From Gammaproteobacteria bacterium (lineage in GTDB: Bacteria; Pseudomonadota; Gammaproteobacteria; S144-34), in NCBI GenBank assembly GCA_015494165.1, contig WGBS01000199.1, forward strand, positions 1 to 17,359: a DNA stretch of 17,359 nucleotides. Direction: 5' to 3'. The notes beneath the pieces were generated by a model that saw only the letters and a list, made by a program, of their open reading frames with translations, ran no database searches and was not told the DNA's origin. Shown piece after piece: positions 1 to 7,943 of this stretch (position 1 is the stretch's first letter; each line of letters opens with the position of its first letter). Made by a program: the position numbers and the translations under genes.

Positions 1-24
1 GGCGGCCGCGGCGCTGCCGATCCA

Positions 25-66
25 TTGATCCAGGTCATTTATCCGCGGGGTGCCGGTGCCTATCGT
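25..66 (+). promoter_or_regulatory. FNR/DNR-box promoter of the fnr-nirI unit
   Basis: The box reads TTGAT (25-29), CCAG (30-33), GTCAT (34-38), a near-palindromic FNR/ANR/DNR site centred at 31.5. A -10-like hexamer TATCGT lies at 61-66, its centre 32 bp downstream. That is the spacing expected for class II activation, and it predicts transcription starting near 73. A purine-rich ribosome binding site GGAGAG (95-100) then precedes the ATG at 110. The arrangement implies that the FNR-type gene is controlled by its own family, possibly by itself. The site and spacing are read directly; activation is inferred. Confidence 0.75.
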
Positions 67-109
67 GGCAGCGGTGGCCCCGCCGCGGCCGCACGGAGAG
101 GCATGAGCG

Positions 110-892
110 ATGAGCGATTCGGGAAACGCCACCCCCCTGCTGACCCCGGCCAACCGCAGGCGCTTCCCGCCCTACTGCCCCCCCGTCGAATGCAGCGCCT
201 GCGCGCTGCTGGCGCTTTGCCGCATGGCGGGGCTGGGCGTGGACGATGCGCGCCTGGCCGAGGTCGTCGGCCGCAAGCGCCCGGTGGCGCGCGGCGCGGA
301 GGTGCGCCGCCGCGAGCGCCGCTCGGTGATCGCGGTGCGCTCCGGCGCGCTCAAGAGCGAGATGCCGCGTCCGGGGGGCGAGGCCCAGATCGTCGCCTTC
401 CACCTGCCGGGCGAGCTGGTGGCGCTGGCGGGGGCGGACGAGCAGGGGGCGCCCGAGGTGCGCACCCTCGCCCTGATGCCGTCCGAGGTGTGCGAGCTGC
501 CCGTGAGCGAGCTGCTGGGCTTCGCGCCGGAGGACGCGGCGCGCTTCCACCTGCGGCTCGCGCAGGACGCGACCGCGGCGCTGCTCGCCGCCCAGCGCAC
601 GCTCGCCTGGACGCGCGGCGAGGGCGCGGAGGCGCGCCTCGCCGGCTTCCTGCTCGACATCGCCGCGCGCTTCGCCAGCCGCGAGCTGCCCGCGCAGGCT
701 TTCCGCCTGCCCATGCCGCGGCGCGACATCGCCAACTTCCTGGGGCTGGCGGAGGAGACCGTCTGCCGGCTGTTCCGCCGCTTCCACGGCCGCGGCTGGA
801 TCGCGGTCAGCGGCAAGCGCGTCGTCCTGCGGGATCCCGCCAAGCTGCGGGCGGTGGCGGCCGGGGCGGCCGCCGACGCGAGCCCCGCCTGA
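110..892 (+). CDS. fnr: FNR/ANR-type oxygen-sensing transcriptional regulator (Crp/Fnr family)
   Basis: A 260-residue cytoplasmic regulator. The N terminus carries the FNR cluster motif C28-x2-C31-x5-C37, and a fourth cysteine, C128 in the context VCELP, matches the internal ligand of FNR. All four ligands for an oxygen-labile [4Fe-4S] cluster are therefore present; C23 is extra. The cyclic-nucleotide-binding-like fold covers about 45-165 and the helix-turn-helix about 203-224. The recognition helix reads E216-T-V-C219-R220. The usual FNR helix has Ser where C219 stands, while the Glu and Arg that read the TTGAT half-site are kept. ATG 110 was chosen over ATG 103 because GGAGAG (95-100) is correctly spaced and only this frame gives the FNR protein. 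It lies 6 bases before the nirI-like gene, so the two are probably cotranscribed. Expected role: switching on anaerobic respiration genes at the boxes in this window. Confidence 0.9.
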   Translation: MSDSGNATPLLTPANRRRFPPYCPPVECSACALLALCRMAGLGVDDARLAEVVGRKRPVARGAEVRRRERRSVIAVRSGALKSEMPRPGGEAQIVAFHLPGELVALAGADEQGAPEVRTLALMPSEVCELPVSELLGFAPEDAARFHLRLAQDATAALLAAQRTLAWTRGEGAEARLAGFLLDIAARFASRELPAQAFRLPMPRRDIANFLGLAEETVCRLFRRFHGRGWIAVSGKRVVLRDPAKLRAVAAGAAADASPA

Positions 893-898
893 GGCCCG

Positions 899-2458
899 AT
901 GGGCGCCGCGACGCCCGGCGGCCGGCGGGCGCGGCGGGACGGCGCGGCCGGCGCCCTGCTCCTCGCCGCGCTGCTCGTGGCGGCGGCCGCCGCTGCGGGT
1001 GGGCAGATCGACGAGGAGGTCGCCCGCGCGGTCTTTCCGGGCGCCGAGGCGGTGGGGCTGGTCACGGGCGAGCCGCCCGCCGCCCCCGTCTACCGCGACG
1101 GCCGCCTCGCCGGCTACGTCTTCCGCACCGACGACGTGCTGCCCATTCCGGCCTATTCCGGCAAGCCGGTGGCGATGGCGGTGGGCATCGATCTCGCCGG
1201 GCGCATCACGGGGGTGCGCATCCTGCACCACGAGGAGCCCATCCTGGTCGTCGGCGTCACCCCCGAGCACCTGCGGCGCTTCATCGGCCAGTACGCGGGC
1301 CTGAACGTGCGCCAGCGGGTGCAGATCGGCGGCTTCCGGCCCGGCTTCGTCCACCTCGACGGCCTCACCGGCGCCACCATCACGGCCATGGTGATGAACG
1401 CCTCCATCATGCGCGCCGCGCGCCGCGTGGCCGAGAGCCGCGGCATCGTCGAGCCCTCGGGCGGCGCCGGCACCACGGCCGGTTCCGCGGCCGCGGCGGG
1501 CGAGCCGCTGTGGGTGGAGAGCTGGCGCCGGCGCCGGCCGGAGATCGCCGTCCTCGGGGCGGGGCTCGCGGTTCTGGTGTGGATCCTGCTGTTCGAGGAC
1601 TGGCTCGCGCGGCGGCCGCGCATCCTGCGGCCCCTGCGGCGCCTCTACCTCGTGTGGACGCTGGCCTTCGTGGGCTGGATCGCGCTCGGGCAGCTCTCCA
1701 TCGTCAACGTCCTCACCTTCGTGCACGCCCTCATGGGCGAGTTCCGCTGGGAGACCTTCCTGGTCGATCCGGCGCTCTTCATCCTGTGGAGCTTCGTGGC
1801 CCTCGTCCTCATCCTCTGGGGGCGCGGCGTCTACTGCGGGTGGCTGTGCCCCTTCGGCGCCGCGCAGGAGCTCATCCAGCAGGGGGCGCAGGCGCTGCGG
1901 CTGCCCCAGCTCGAGCTGCCGAGCGTGGTGCACGAGCGCCTGTGGGCGCTCAAGTACGTGATCGCCGTGGGGCTGTTCGGCCTGTCGCTGCAGTCGGTGG
2001 GCGAGGCGGTGCGCTACGCCGAGGTCGAGCCCTTCAAGACCGTCTTCAGCCTGCACTTCCAGCGCGGCTGGCCCTTCGTCGCCTGGGCGCTGGCCCTGCT
2101 CGCGGCGAGCGCCGTCAACCGCAAGTTCTTCTGCAAGTACCTGTGCCCGCTGGGTGCGGCGCTCGCCATCCCCGCCAGGCTCAAGATCTTCGACTGGCTG
2201 CGGCGCCGGCGCGAGTGCGGGCGCCCATGCCAGATCTGCGCCAACGAGTGCGAGGTGCGCGCCATCCGCGCCACGGGCGAGATCAATCCCAACGAGTGCC
2301 ACTACTGCCTGGACTGCCAGATCACCTATTGGGACGACCGCCGCTGCCCGCCGCTGGTGGAGCGGCGCCTGCGGCGCGAGCGCGCCGCGCGCCGCGCGCG
2401 CGGTGTGGCCGTGGCGCCGCCGGCGCGCAGGGCCGGCCGCCCGCAGCCGGGCCGTTGA
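899..2458 (+). CDS. nirI: NosR/NirI-family FMN-binding iron-sulfur membrane protein
   Basis: A 519-residue protein with an N-terminal hydrophobic segment (about 17-33). A periplasmic FMN-binding domain (about 36-185) contains D154-G-L-T-G-A-T160, the motif in which the last Thr carries covalent FMN. Membrane helices run from about 215 to 405. Two CxxxCP motifs, C313/C317 and C412/C416, are typical of the NosR/NirI/NapH polyferredoxin core. At the C terminus, C440-x3-C444-x2-C447-x3-C451 and C467-x2-C470-x2-C473 with C483 can hold two [4Fe-4S] clusters. NosR and NirI proteins deliver electrons from the quinone pool to periplasmic denitrification proteins and are needed for reductase activity or expression. 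Position directly before nirS favours a NirI-type role, though NosR cannot be excluded. The protein is shorter than classical NosR (over 700 residues), mainly in the periplasmic part. The stop codon lies inside the nirS FNR box. Confidence 0.82.
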   Translation: MGAATPGGRRARRDGAAGALLLAALLVAAAAAAGGQIDEEVARAVFPGAEAVGLVTGEPPAAPVYRDGRLAGYVFRTDDVLPIPAYSGKPVAMAVGIDLAGRITGVRILHHEEPILVVGVTPEHLRRFIGQYAGLNVRQRVQIGGFRPGFVHLDGLTGATITAMVMNASIMRAARRVAESRGIVEPSGGAGTTAGSAAAAGEPLWVESWRRRRPEIAVLGAGLAVLVWILLFEDWLARRPRILRPLRRLYLVWTLAFVGWIALGQLSIVNVLTFVHALMGEFRWETFLVDPALFILWSFVALVLILWGRGVYCGWLCPFGAAQELIQQGAQALRLPQLELPSVVHERLWALKYVIAVGLFGLSLQSVGEAVRYAEVEPFKTVFSLHFQRGWPFVAWALALLAASAVNRKFFCKYLCPLGAALAIPARLKIFDWLRRRRECGRPCQICANECEVRAIRATGEINPNECHYCLDCQITYWDDRRCPPLVERRLRRERAARRARGVAVAPPARRAGRPQPGR

Positions 2459-2496
2459 CGCAGGTCAAGGTTCCCTTGGCGCAGCGGCGCTAGAAA
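2455..2496 (+). promoter_or_regulatory. FNR/DNR-box promoter of nirS
   Basis: TTGAC (2455-2459), GCAG (2460-2463), GTCAA (2464-2468) is a perfect dyad TTGAC-N4-GTCAA centred at 2461.5. The -10-like hexamer TAGAAA is at 2491-2496, exactly 32 bp centre to centre, predicting a start near 2503 and a leader of about 40 bases before the nirS ATG at 2543. The stop codon of the preceding nirI-like gene (TGA 2456-2458) is part of the left half-site. DNR is the classical nirS activator in pseudomonads. The site is seen in the sequence; which regulator acts here is inferred. Confidence 0.82.
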
Positions 2497-2542
2497 GGGC
2501 ACGAGCACGGCCTGTATCAGCAGCGGTCGGGGGGTGACAACC

Positions 2543-4285
2543 ATGCGAACGACCATCCGCATCCCGAAGCCGGCGGCCCTTGCCGCGGCGGTCTGCCTCG
2601 CGCTGGGGGGCCCGGCGCTGGCCGCCGACAAGGCAGGCAAGTCGGCGGGCCATCCGAAGACCACCGAGGGGGAGCTGCGCTACATGGGCCCGCCCTCTGG
2701 CGTCAAGCCCGAGGAGGTGCCTGCTCCGCCGACGCCGCCGCCCATGACGAAGGCGGAATTCGAACGCGCCAAGCGCATCTACTTCGAGCGCTGCGCCGGC
2801 TGCCACGGCGTGCTCCGCAAGGGCGCCACCGGCAAGCCGCTGACGCCCGACATCACGCTCAAGCGCGGCACCGAGTACCTGAAGGCCTTCATCAACTTCG
2901 GCTCCCCGGCCGGCATGCCGAACTGGGGCACCTCCGGGGAGCTGTCGCCGGAGGAGGTGGACCTGATGGCCCGCTTCCTCCAGCACGAGCCGCCGACGCC
3001 GCCCGAGTACGGCATGAAGGAGATGAAGGCCACCTGGAAGGTGCTCGTGCCGCCCGAGAAGCGCCCCAAGCGCAAGATGAACAGGATCAACATCGAGAAC
3101 CTGTTCTCGGTGACGCTGCGCGACGCGGGCAAGGTGGCGCTCATCAACGGCGACACCAAGAAGATCGAGGCCGTCATCGACACCGGCTACGCCGTGCACA
3201 TCTCGCGGCTCTCGGCCTCGGGGCGCTACCTCTACACCATCGGCCGTGACGCCGTCGTCAACCTGATCGACCTGTGGATGGATCCGCCGCAGACCGTGGC
3301 GCAGATCAAGGTCGGTCTCGAGGCGCGCTCGGTGGAGACCTCCAAGTACAAGGGCTGGGAGGACAAGTACGCCATCGCCGGCACCTATTGGCCTCCCCAG
3401 TACGTGATCATGAAGGGCGACACCCTGGAGCCCCTCAAGATCGTCTCCACCCGCGGCTTCACGGTCGACACCCAGGAGTACCACCCCGAGCCGCGCGTGG
3501 CCGCCATCGTCGCCTCGCACCAGCGCCCGGAGTTCATCGTCAACGTCAAGGAGACGGGCAAGATCCTGCTGGTCGACTACACCGACCTCAAGAACCTCAA
3601 GGTGACGACCATCGACGCGGCCCGCTTCCTGCACGACGGCGGCTGGGACCGCACGCGGCGCTACTTCCTGACGGCCGCCAACAAGTCCAACAAGATCGCC
3701 GTCGTGGACTCCAAGCGCGGCAAGCTGGTGAAGCTCATCGAGGTCGGCAAGATCCCGCACCCGGGCCGCGGGGCCAACTTCGTGGACCCGAAGTACGGGC
3801 CGGTGTGGGCGACCAGCCACTTGGGCGACGAGCACATCGCCGTCATCGGCACCGACCCGAAGGGCCACCCGCAGTACGCGTGGAAGGTGGTGCGCATGCT
3901 GAAGGGCCAGGGCGGCGGCTCGCTCTTCATCAAGACGCATCCCAAGTCGCACCACCTCTACGTCGACACGCCGCTCAATCCGGACCCGAAGCTGAGCCAG
4001 ACCGTGGCGGTGTTCGACATCCGCCATCTGGAGAAGGGCTACAAGGTGCTGCCCATCGCCAAGTGGGCGAAGCTCGGCCCTGGTCCGAAGCGCGTGGTCC
4101 AGCCCGAGTTCAACAAGGCCGGCACCGAGGTCTGGTTCTCGGTCTGGAACAAGAAGGACCAGCGGTCGGCGATCGTCGTGGTGGATGACCGGACGTTGAA
4201 GCTCAAGGCCGTGATCAAGGACAAGCGCCTGGTCACGCCCACGGGCAAGTTCAATGTCTACAACACCCGCCACGACATCTACTGA
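2543..4285 (+). CDS. nirS: cytochrome cd1 nitrite reductase (NO-forming)
   Basis: This periplasmic enzyme reduces nitrite to nitric oxide with electrons from a c-type cytochrome or cupredoxin. It has 580 residues. A signal peptide ends near A27-A28. The heme c domain has C84-A-G-C87-H88 and Met ligand M125. An eight-bladed propeller binds heme d1 through proximal H219 (YAVHIS) and has active-site histidines H364 (LHDGGW) and H406 (PHPGRG). The distances between these residues equal those of the Pseudomonas aeruginosa enzyme as I recall it (C47, H51, M88, H182, H327, H369; constant offset 37), and Y47 falls at the place of its Tyr10, so the protein looks fully competent. ATG 2543 follows a GGGGGG ribosome binding site (2529-2534); the in-frame GTG at 2534 would sit on that site and was not chosen. 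The gene is Lys-rich and uses many AAG codons, as for a highly expressed enzyme. Confidence 0.97.
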   Translation: MRTTIRIPKPAALAAAVCLALGGPALAADKAGKSAGHPKTTEGELRYMGPPSGVKPEEVPAPPTPPPMTKAEFERAKRIYFERCAGCHGVLRKGATGKPLTPDITLKRGTEYLKAFINFGSPAGMPNWGTSGELSPEEVDLMARFLQHEPPTPPEYGMKEMKATWKVLVPPEKRPKRKMNRINIENLFSVTLRDAGKVALINGDTKKIEAVIDTGYAVHISRLSASGRYLYTIGRDAVVNLIDLWMDPPQTVAQIKVGLEARSVETSKYKGWEDKYAIAGTYWPPQYVIMKGDTLEPLKIVSTRGFTVDTQEYHPEPRVAAIVASHQRPEFIVNVKETGKILLVDYTDLKNLKVTTIDAARFLHDGGWDRTRRYFLTAANKSNKIAVVDSKRGKLVKLIEVGKIPHPGRGANFVDPKYGPVWATSHLGDEHIAVIGTDPKGHPQYAWKVVRMLKGQGGGSLFIKTHPKSHHLYVDTPLNPDPKLSQTVAVFDIRHLEKGYKVLPIAKWAKLGPGPKRVVQPEFNKAGTEVWFSVWNKKDQRSAIVVVDDRTLKLKAVIKDKRLVTPTGKFNVYNTRHDIY

Positions 4286-4290
4286 GTCAT

Positions 4291-4315
4291 GGACGGAGTG
4301 GCCGGCGTGCCGTCC
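4291..4315 (+). other. GC-rich stem-loop between nirS and nirC
   Basis: GGACGG (4291-4296) and CCGTCC (4310-4315) can pair as a 6-bp stem around a 13-base loop. It begins 5 bases after the nirS stop. No T-tract follows, so it is not a convincing intrinsic terminator. It could act as a processing or mRNA-stabilising hairpin that lets nirS be more abundant than the downstream biosynthesis genes. That role is inferred. Confidence 0.35.
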
Positions 4316-4373
4316 GCTTCGGGCCCAGGGTAGGGCGCGTGCACACTCCTCCTCCACCTTGGGCGGGGCCCGC

Positions 4374-4703
4374 GTGCCCCGCCGTTTTTCTGTGTGCGCC
4401 GCGGCGCTGCTGGCGGCCGCGGTGGGGACGGCGGCGGCCGCGCCGCCGCCGGAGCGGGCGGCCGAGCTCGCGCGGCTGGTGCGCAACGACTGCGGCGCCT
4501 GCCACGGCCTGCGCCTCAAGGGCGGCCTCGGGCCGCCGCTGACGCCGCAGGCGCTCGCCGGCAAGCCCGTGGAGCTCCTGGTCGCCACCGTGCTCGAGGG
4601 GCGCGCCGGCACGCCCATGCCGCCGTGGAAGCCCTTCCTCACGGAGGAGGAGGCGCGCTGGATCGTGGAGGGCCTGCGACGTGGGGACTTCCTGGAGCGC
4701 TGA
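4374..4703 (+). CDS. nirC: NirC, cytochrome c55X
   Basis: A small periplasmic monoheme c-type cytochrome of 109 residues from the GTG at 4374. The signal peptide has two arginines followed by a hydrophobic Ala-rich stretch to about residue 23. The heme motif is C40-G-A-C43-H44, followed by LKGGLGPPLTP. M82 in the stretch GTPMPPW is the likely sixth ligand, and the C terminus reads ARWIVEGL. This pattern is characteristic of the c55X proteins found next to nirS. NirC can supply electrons to cd1 nitrite reductase and has been linked to heme d1 maturation. The open frame reaches back to 4254 inside nirS, but only the GTG at 4374 gives a sensible signal peptide, and GGGCGGGG (4361-4368) lies just before it. 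Its end overlaps the start of nirF by 23 bases. Confidence 0.87.
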   Translation: MPRRFSVCAAALLAAAVGTAAAAPPPERAAELARLVRNDCGACHGLRLKGGLGPPLTPQALAGKPVELLVATVLEGRAGTPMPPWKPFLTEEEARWIVEGLRRGDFLER

Positions 4704-5883
4704 GGCGCGCGCGGCCGCCGGCGCCGCCGCGCTGCTCGCCGCGGCGCTCGCCGGCTGCGCCGCGCAGCCGGCGCTGCGCGGCACCGGCGACCTCGGCATC
4801 GTCGTCGAGCGCGCCAGCGGCTCGCTGCTCGTCGTCGACACCACGGCGCGCCGCGTGCTGCACCGGGTCACGGGGCTGGGCGACCTCTCGCACGCCTCCG
4901 CGGTGTTCTCGCGCGACGGGCGCTACGCCTTCGTCTTCGGGCGCGACGGCGGCCTGAGCAAGGTCGATCTGCTCACGGGACGCGTGGTGGCGCGCCGCGT
5001 GCAGGCCGGCAACAGCATCGGCGGCGCCATCGGCCAGCGGGGCGAGCTCGTCGCCGTCTCCAACTACGAGCCCGGCGGCGTGCGCGTGTTCGACGCGCGC
5101 ACGCTGGAGCCGGTGGCGGACATCCCGGCGCGCGGGGCCGACGGCAGGCCCTCGCGCGTGGTGGGCCTGGTCGACGCGCCCGGGCGGCGCTTCGTCTTCA
5201 GCCTCTTCGACGCGGGCGAGATCTGGATCGCCGAGATGGACCCGGACCCGCGCCGGCCGCGCATCACGCGCATCCGCGGCGTGGGGCGACAGCCCTACGA
5301 TGCGCTGATCACGCCCGACGGGCGCTGGTACCTGGCCGGGCTGTTCGGGGAGGACGGGGTGGCGCTGGTCGACCTCTGGCATCCCGAGCGCGGCGCGCGC
5401 CGCATCCTGGCGGGCTACGGGCGCGGCGAGCGGCGCCTTCCCGTCTACAAGATGCCCCATCTCGAGGGCTGGGCCGTCGCCGGCACGCGCGCCTTCCTGC
5501 CGGCGGTCGGGCGCCACGAGGTGCTGGTGGTGGACACCGTGGGCTGGCGCGAGGTCGGGCGGGTGCGGGTGCACGGGCAGCCGGTCTTCGTCGAGGCTCG
5601 CCCCGACGGCCGCCAGGTGTGGGTCAACTTCGCCTTCCCGGACAACGACACCGTGCAGGTCATCGACACGGAGACCCTGCGCGTGGTGCGCACGCTCCGG
5701 CCGGGGCGCGGCGTGCTGCACATGGAGTTCACGCCGCGCGGCGAGGCCGTGTGGGTCTCGGTGCGCGACGAGGACCGCGTCGTGGTCTACGACACCGGGA
5801 CCTTCGAGCCACTCGCGCGCCTGCGGGCGCGCAGCCCGAGCGGCATCTTCTTCACGGCACGCGCGGGGAGGATCGGGCTGTGA
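4681..5883 (+). CDS. nirF: NirF, heme d1 biosynthesis protein (predicted lipoprotein)
   Basis: A protein of 400 residues related to the d1-binding propeller of NirS but lacking the heme c domain. The N terminus is hydrophobic and ends in the lipobox L23-A-G-C26, so it is predicted to be a periplasmic lipoprotein anchored through C26. Repeated blade motifs follow, such as SRDGRYAF, TPDGRWYL and VQVIDTETLRVVRTL. NirF acts in late heme d1 synthesis on a tetrapyrrole precursor in the periplasm; the exact reaction is still debated. The GTG at 4681 overlaps nirC by 23 bases. Its signal sequence is poor in positive charge, so the precise start is less certain than the reading frame. The end overlaps the nirDL start by 4 bases, implying coupled translation. 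Confidence 0.9.
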   Translation: MGTSWSAEARAAAGAAALLAAALAGCAAQPALRGTGDLGIVVERASGSLLVVDTTARRVLHRVTGLGDLSHASAVFSRDGRYAFVFGRDGGLSKVDLLTGRVVARRVQAGNSIGGAIGQRGELVAVSNYEPGGVRVFDARTLEPVADIPARGADGRPSRVVGLVDAPGRRFVFSLFDAGEIWIAEMDPDPRRPRITRIRGVGRQPYDALITPDGRWYLAGLFGEDGVALVDLWHPERGARRILAGYGRGERRLPVYKMPHLEGWAVAGTRAFLPAVGRHEVLVVDTVGWREVGRVRVHGQPVFVEARPDGRQVWVNFAFPDNDTVQVIDTETLRVVRTLRPGRGVLHMEFTPRGEAVWVSVRDEDRVVVYDTGTFEPLARLRARSPSGIFFTARAGRIGL

Positions 5884-6911
5884 GCGTCGCGGCGGCGCGT
5901 TTCCCGGCGCTGGACCCGCTGGCGCGGGCGCTGATCGACGGCTGGCAGCGCGACTTCCCGCTGGTGCCGCGCCCCTTCGCCCACATCGCCGAGAGCCTCG
6001 CCGCGGACGAGCGCCTGGTGCTCGCCACGCTGGCGCGCCTGCAGCGCGACGGCGTGGTCTCGCGCGTCGGGCCCGTCTTCCGGCCGGGGCGCGTGGGGGC
6101 GAGCATGCTCGCCGCCGCCGCCGTGCCGCCGGCCCGCCTCGAGCGCGTGGCCGCCTGCGTCAGCAGCTTCGCGGAGGTCAACCACAATTACGAGCGCGAG
6201 CACCGGCTCAACCTGTGGTTCGTGGTGACGGGCCCCGACCGCGGGGCGGTCGAGGACGTGGTGCGCCGCATCGAGGCGCGCTGCGGCATCGAGGTGCTGC
6301 GCCTGCCCATGGAGCGCGACTACCACATCGACCTCGCCTTCCCGCTGTGGCGCGGCCGCGGCGGCGGCCACGCGGGTGTGCGCCGCGCCGGGGGCGGCAC
6401 GGTGCCGCCGGAGGAGGCGGCGCTGGTCGCCGCCGTGCAGGGCGGGATCCCCCTGGTGCCGCGGCCCTACACGCGCGTGGCCGAGGCGCTCGGGTGGGCC
6501 GAGGCGCGGGTGGTCGCCACGCTCGAGCGCTGGCTCGCGGACGGCGTGCTGAGCCGCTTCGGCATCGTGGTGCGCCACCACGAGCTCGGCTGGCGTGCCA
6601 ACGCCATGGTGGTCTGGGACGTGGCGGACGAGGTGGTGGACGAGGTCGGCGCGCGGCTCGCCGCGCACCCGGCGGTCACCCTGTGCTACCGCCGCCCGCG
6701 CGTGGACGGCGTCTGGCCCTACAACCTCTACTGCATGGTGCACGGGCGCGAGCGCGCGCGGGTGCTGGCCGAGGTGGAGGCGCTCTCACGCCTGGTTCCC
6801 CCGGGCACCCGCCGCGAGGTGCTCTTCAGCCGCCGCCGCTTCAAGCAGTGCGGGGCGCGCTACGCCCTGCCCGCGGCCGTGCCGGAGGCGAACGATGCCT
6901 GCCGCGCCTGA
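5880..6911 (+). CDS. nirDL: NirDL fusion, siroheme decarboxylase subunits
   Basis: One 343-residue polypeptide carries two AsnC/Lrp-like units. The NirD half (about 1-158) contains NHNYER (101-106) and NLWFVV (111-116), the NirD/NirG signature. A Gly-rich linker (about 158-175) joins it to the NirL half (about 176-343). That half has LCYRRP (268-273) and WPYNLYCMVHG (279-289), the NirL/NirH signature. These cytoplasmic proteins remove carboxylates from siroheme to give 12,18-didecarboxysiroheme, the precursor used by NirJ. Fused NirDL is known in other denitrifiers such as Paracoccus. The start is GTG 5880, overlapping the nirF stop as GTGA; the open frame continues upstream within nirF, but that part shows no family similarity. 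The C terminus overlaps nirG by 17 bases. Confidence 0.93.
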   Translation: MSVAAARFPALDPLARALIDGWQRDFPLVPRPFAHIAESLAADERLVLATLARLQRDGVVSRVGPVFRPGRVGASMLAAAAVPPARLERVAACVSSFAEVNHNYEREHRLNLWFVVTGPDRGAVEDVVRRIEARCGIEVLRLPMERDYHIDLAFPLWRGRGGGHAGVRRAGGGTVPPEEAALVAAVQGGIPLVPRPYTRVAEALGWAEARVVATLERWLADGVLSRFGIVVRHHELGWRANAMVVWDVADEVVDEVGARLAAHPAVTLCYRRPRVDGVWPYNLYCMVHGRERARVLAEVEALSRLVPPGTRREVLFSRRRFKQCGARYALPAAVPEANDACRA

Positions 6912-7356
6912 GCTCGACGCCCTCGACCGGGCCATCGTCAACCGCCTGCAGGCGGGCCTGCCGGTGGTGGAGCGTCCCTTCGCGGCGCTCGCCGCCGAGC
7001 TCGGCACCGACGAGGAGACCCTCCTCGCGCGGCTGCGGGCGCTGGCCGAGCGGGGGCTCGTCGACCGCGTCGGGCCCATGTACCGCGCCGAGGCCATGGG
7101 CGGGGACGTCACGCTCGCGGCCATGCGCGTGCCGCCGGAGCGCCTCGAGGAGGTCGCCGCGCGCGTCAACGCCTACGCCGAGGTGGCGCACAACTACGAG
7201 CGCGACGACGCGTTCAACCTGTGGTTCGTGGTGGCGGTGGAGCGGCCCGAGGACGTGGGCAGGGTGCTGGCCGCCATCGAGCGCGAGACGGGACTGCGGG
7301 TCTACGACTTCCCGAAGCTGCGCGAGTTCTGTCTCGGGCTGCGGCTGGAGGTCTAG
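6895..7356 (+). CDS. nirG: NirG, siroheme decarboxylase subunit (AsnC family)
   Basis: A 153-residue NirD-like protein: an N-terminal winged helix-turn-helix region (about 8-60), then a ligand-binding domain with HNYER (99-103) and NLWFVV (108-113). The His of the HNYER motif belongs to the siroheme decarboxylase active site. It is expected to work with NirDL and NirH in converting siroheme to didecarboxysiroheme. The ATG at 6895 has a strong ribosome binding site GGAGG (6884-6888), 6 bases away, which lies inside the end of nirDL. NirG is assigned rather than NirD because a NirD domain is already present upstream and the order follows the common nirDLGH arrangement. Confidence 0.9.
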   Translation: MPAAPELDALDRAIVNRLQAGLPVVERPFAALAAELGTDEETLLARLRALAERGLVDRVGPMYRAEAMGGDVTLAAMRVPPERLEEVAARVNAYAEVAHNYERDDAFNLWFVVAVERPEDVGRVLAAIERETGLRVYDFPKLREFCLGLRLEV

Positions 7357-7358
7357 CG

Positions 7359-7895
7359 ATGAGCCGGCCCTGCCCCGCGGTGGTGGCGGAGGGTGCGCGG
7401 GCCCTCGACGAGATCGACCGCCGCATCGTGGTCGCCACCCAGGCGGGGCTGCCGCTCGTGCCAGAGCCGTGGGCGGAGGTGGCGGCCCGGGTCGGCGTCC
7501 CGGTCGCCGAGGTCCTGCGGCGCGTGCGCCGCATGCAGCGCCGCGGCGCCATCCGCCGCGTGGCGCTGGTGCCCAACCATTACGCCCTCGGCTTCCGCGC
7601 CAACGGCATGAGCGTGTGGGACGTGCCGGACGAGCGGGTGGGCGAGCTCGGCCGGCGCGTGGCGGCGCTGCCCTTCGTCAGCCACTGCTACCAGCGCCCG
7701 CGCCACCTGCCGGAGTGGCCGTACAACCTCTTCGCCATGGTCCACGGGCGCACGCGCGAGGAGGTCGAGACCAAGGTCGCGGAGATCGCCGCCCTGCTGG
7801 GCGAGGCCGACCGGGGGCACCGCGTGCTCTACAGCCGCCGGCTCCTCAAGAAGACCGGGCTGCGCCTGCGCGCGGCCGAAGCGCCCGAAACTTGA
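7359..7895 (+). CDS. nirH: NirH, siroheme decarboxylase subunit (AsnC family)
   Basis: A 178-residue NirL-like protein. A helix-turn-helix-like N-terminal part (about 14-68) is followed by a domain with SHCYQRP (108-114) and WPYNLFAMVHG (120-130), the second signature of the siroheme decarboxylase complex. The C-terminal stretch VLYSRRLLKKTGLRL is also typical of NirL/NirH. It starts 2 bases after the nirG stop and has its own GGAGG (7347-7351), 7 bases before the ATG at 7359. The stop codon TGA (7893-7895) falls inside the FNR/DNR box of nirJ, so the end of this unit and the promoter of the next are physically fused. Confidence 0.9.
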   Translation: MSRPCPAVVAEGARALDEIDRRIVVATQAGLPLVPEPWAEVAARVGVPVAEVLRRVRRMQRRGAIRRVALVPNHYALGFRANGMSVWDVPDERVGELGRRVAALPFVSHCYQRPRHLPEWPYNLFAMVHGRTREEVETKVAEIAALLGEADRGHRVLYSRRLLKKTGLRLRAAEAPET

Positions 7896-7933
7896 CCCAG
7901 GTCAGGGAGACGGCCGCGGCACCCTGTCAGGCT
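7892..7933 (+). promoter_or_regulatory. FNR/DNR-box promoter of nirJ
   Basis: TTGAC (7892-7896), CCAG (7897-7900), GTCAG (7901-7905), centred at 7898.5. At the 32-bp distance used by the other boxes in this window the hexamer is CAGGCT (7928-7933), which keeps only the key A2 and T6 of a -10 element. The predicted start, about 7940, would be only 4 bases before the nirJ ATG. The box is clear; the -10 is weak. The left half-site contains the nirH stop codon. Confidence 0.65.
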
Positions 7934-7943
7934 AGGGCTGGCG

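Noticed and set aside
103..105. ATG at 103 as start of the first gene.
   Set aside because: It lies in another frame and only 2 bases after GGAGAG; the ATG at 110 opens the FNR frame at proper spacing.
25..2493. An uninterrupted plus-strand frame of over 800 codons across fnr and nirI.
   Set aside because: It is an Arg/Pro/Gly/Ala-rich antiframe translation typical of GC-rich DNA and overlaps two recognisable genes. Similar long frames at 35-2302 (minus), 2465-4642 (minus) and 6215-9295 (plus) were rejected for the same reason.
2534..2542. GTG at 2534 as an alternative nirS start, three codons upstream.
   Set aside because: It coincides with the end of the G-rich ribosome binding site that serves the ATG at 2543.
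3631..3780. Possible loss of a catalytic histidine in NirS: TRRYF (residues 371-375) where P. aeruginosa, as recalled, has SHRYF.
   Set aside because: Checking residue spacing shows the active-site histidines are those of LHDGGW and PHPGRG (42 residues apart in P. aeruginosa). Both are present here as H364 and H406, also 42 apart. The changed position is not catalytic.
5619..5879. N-terminal extension of NirDL into nirF.
   Set aside because: The extension is an Arg/Gly/Ala/His-rich shadow of nirF; the GTG at 5880 matches the NirD N terminus and the common 4-base overlap.
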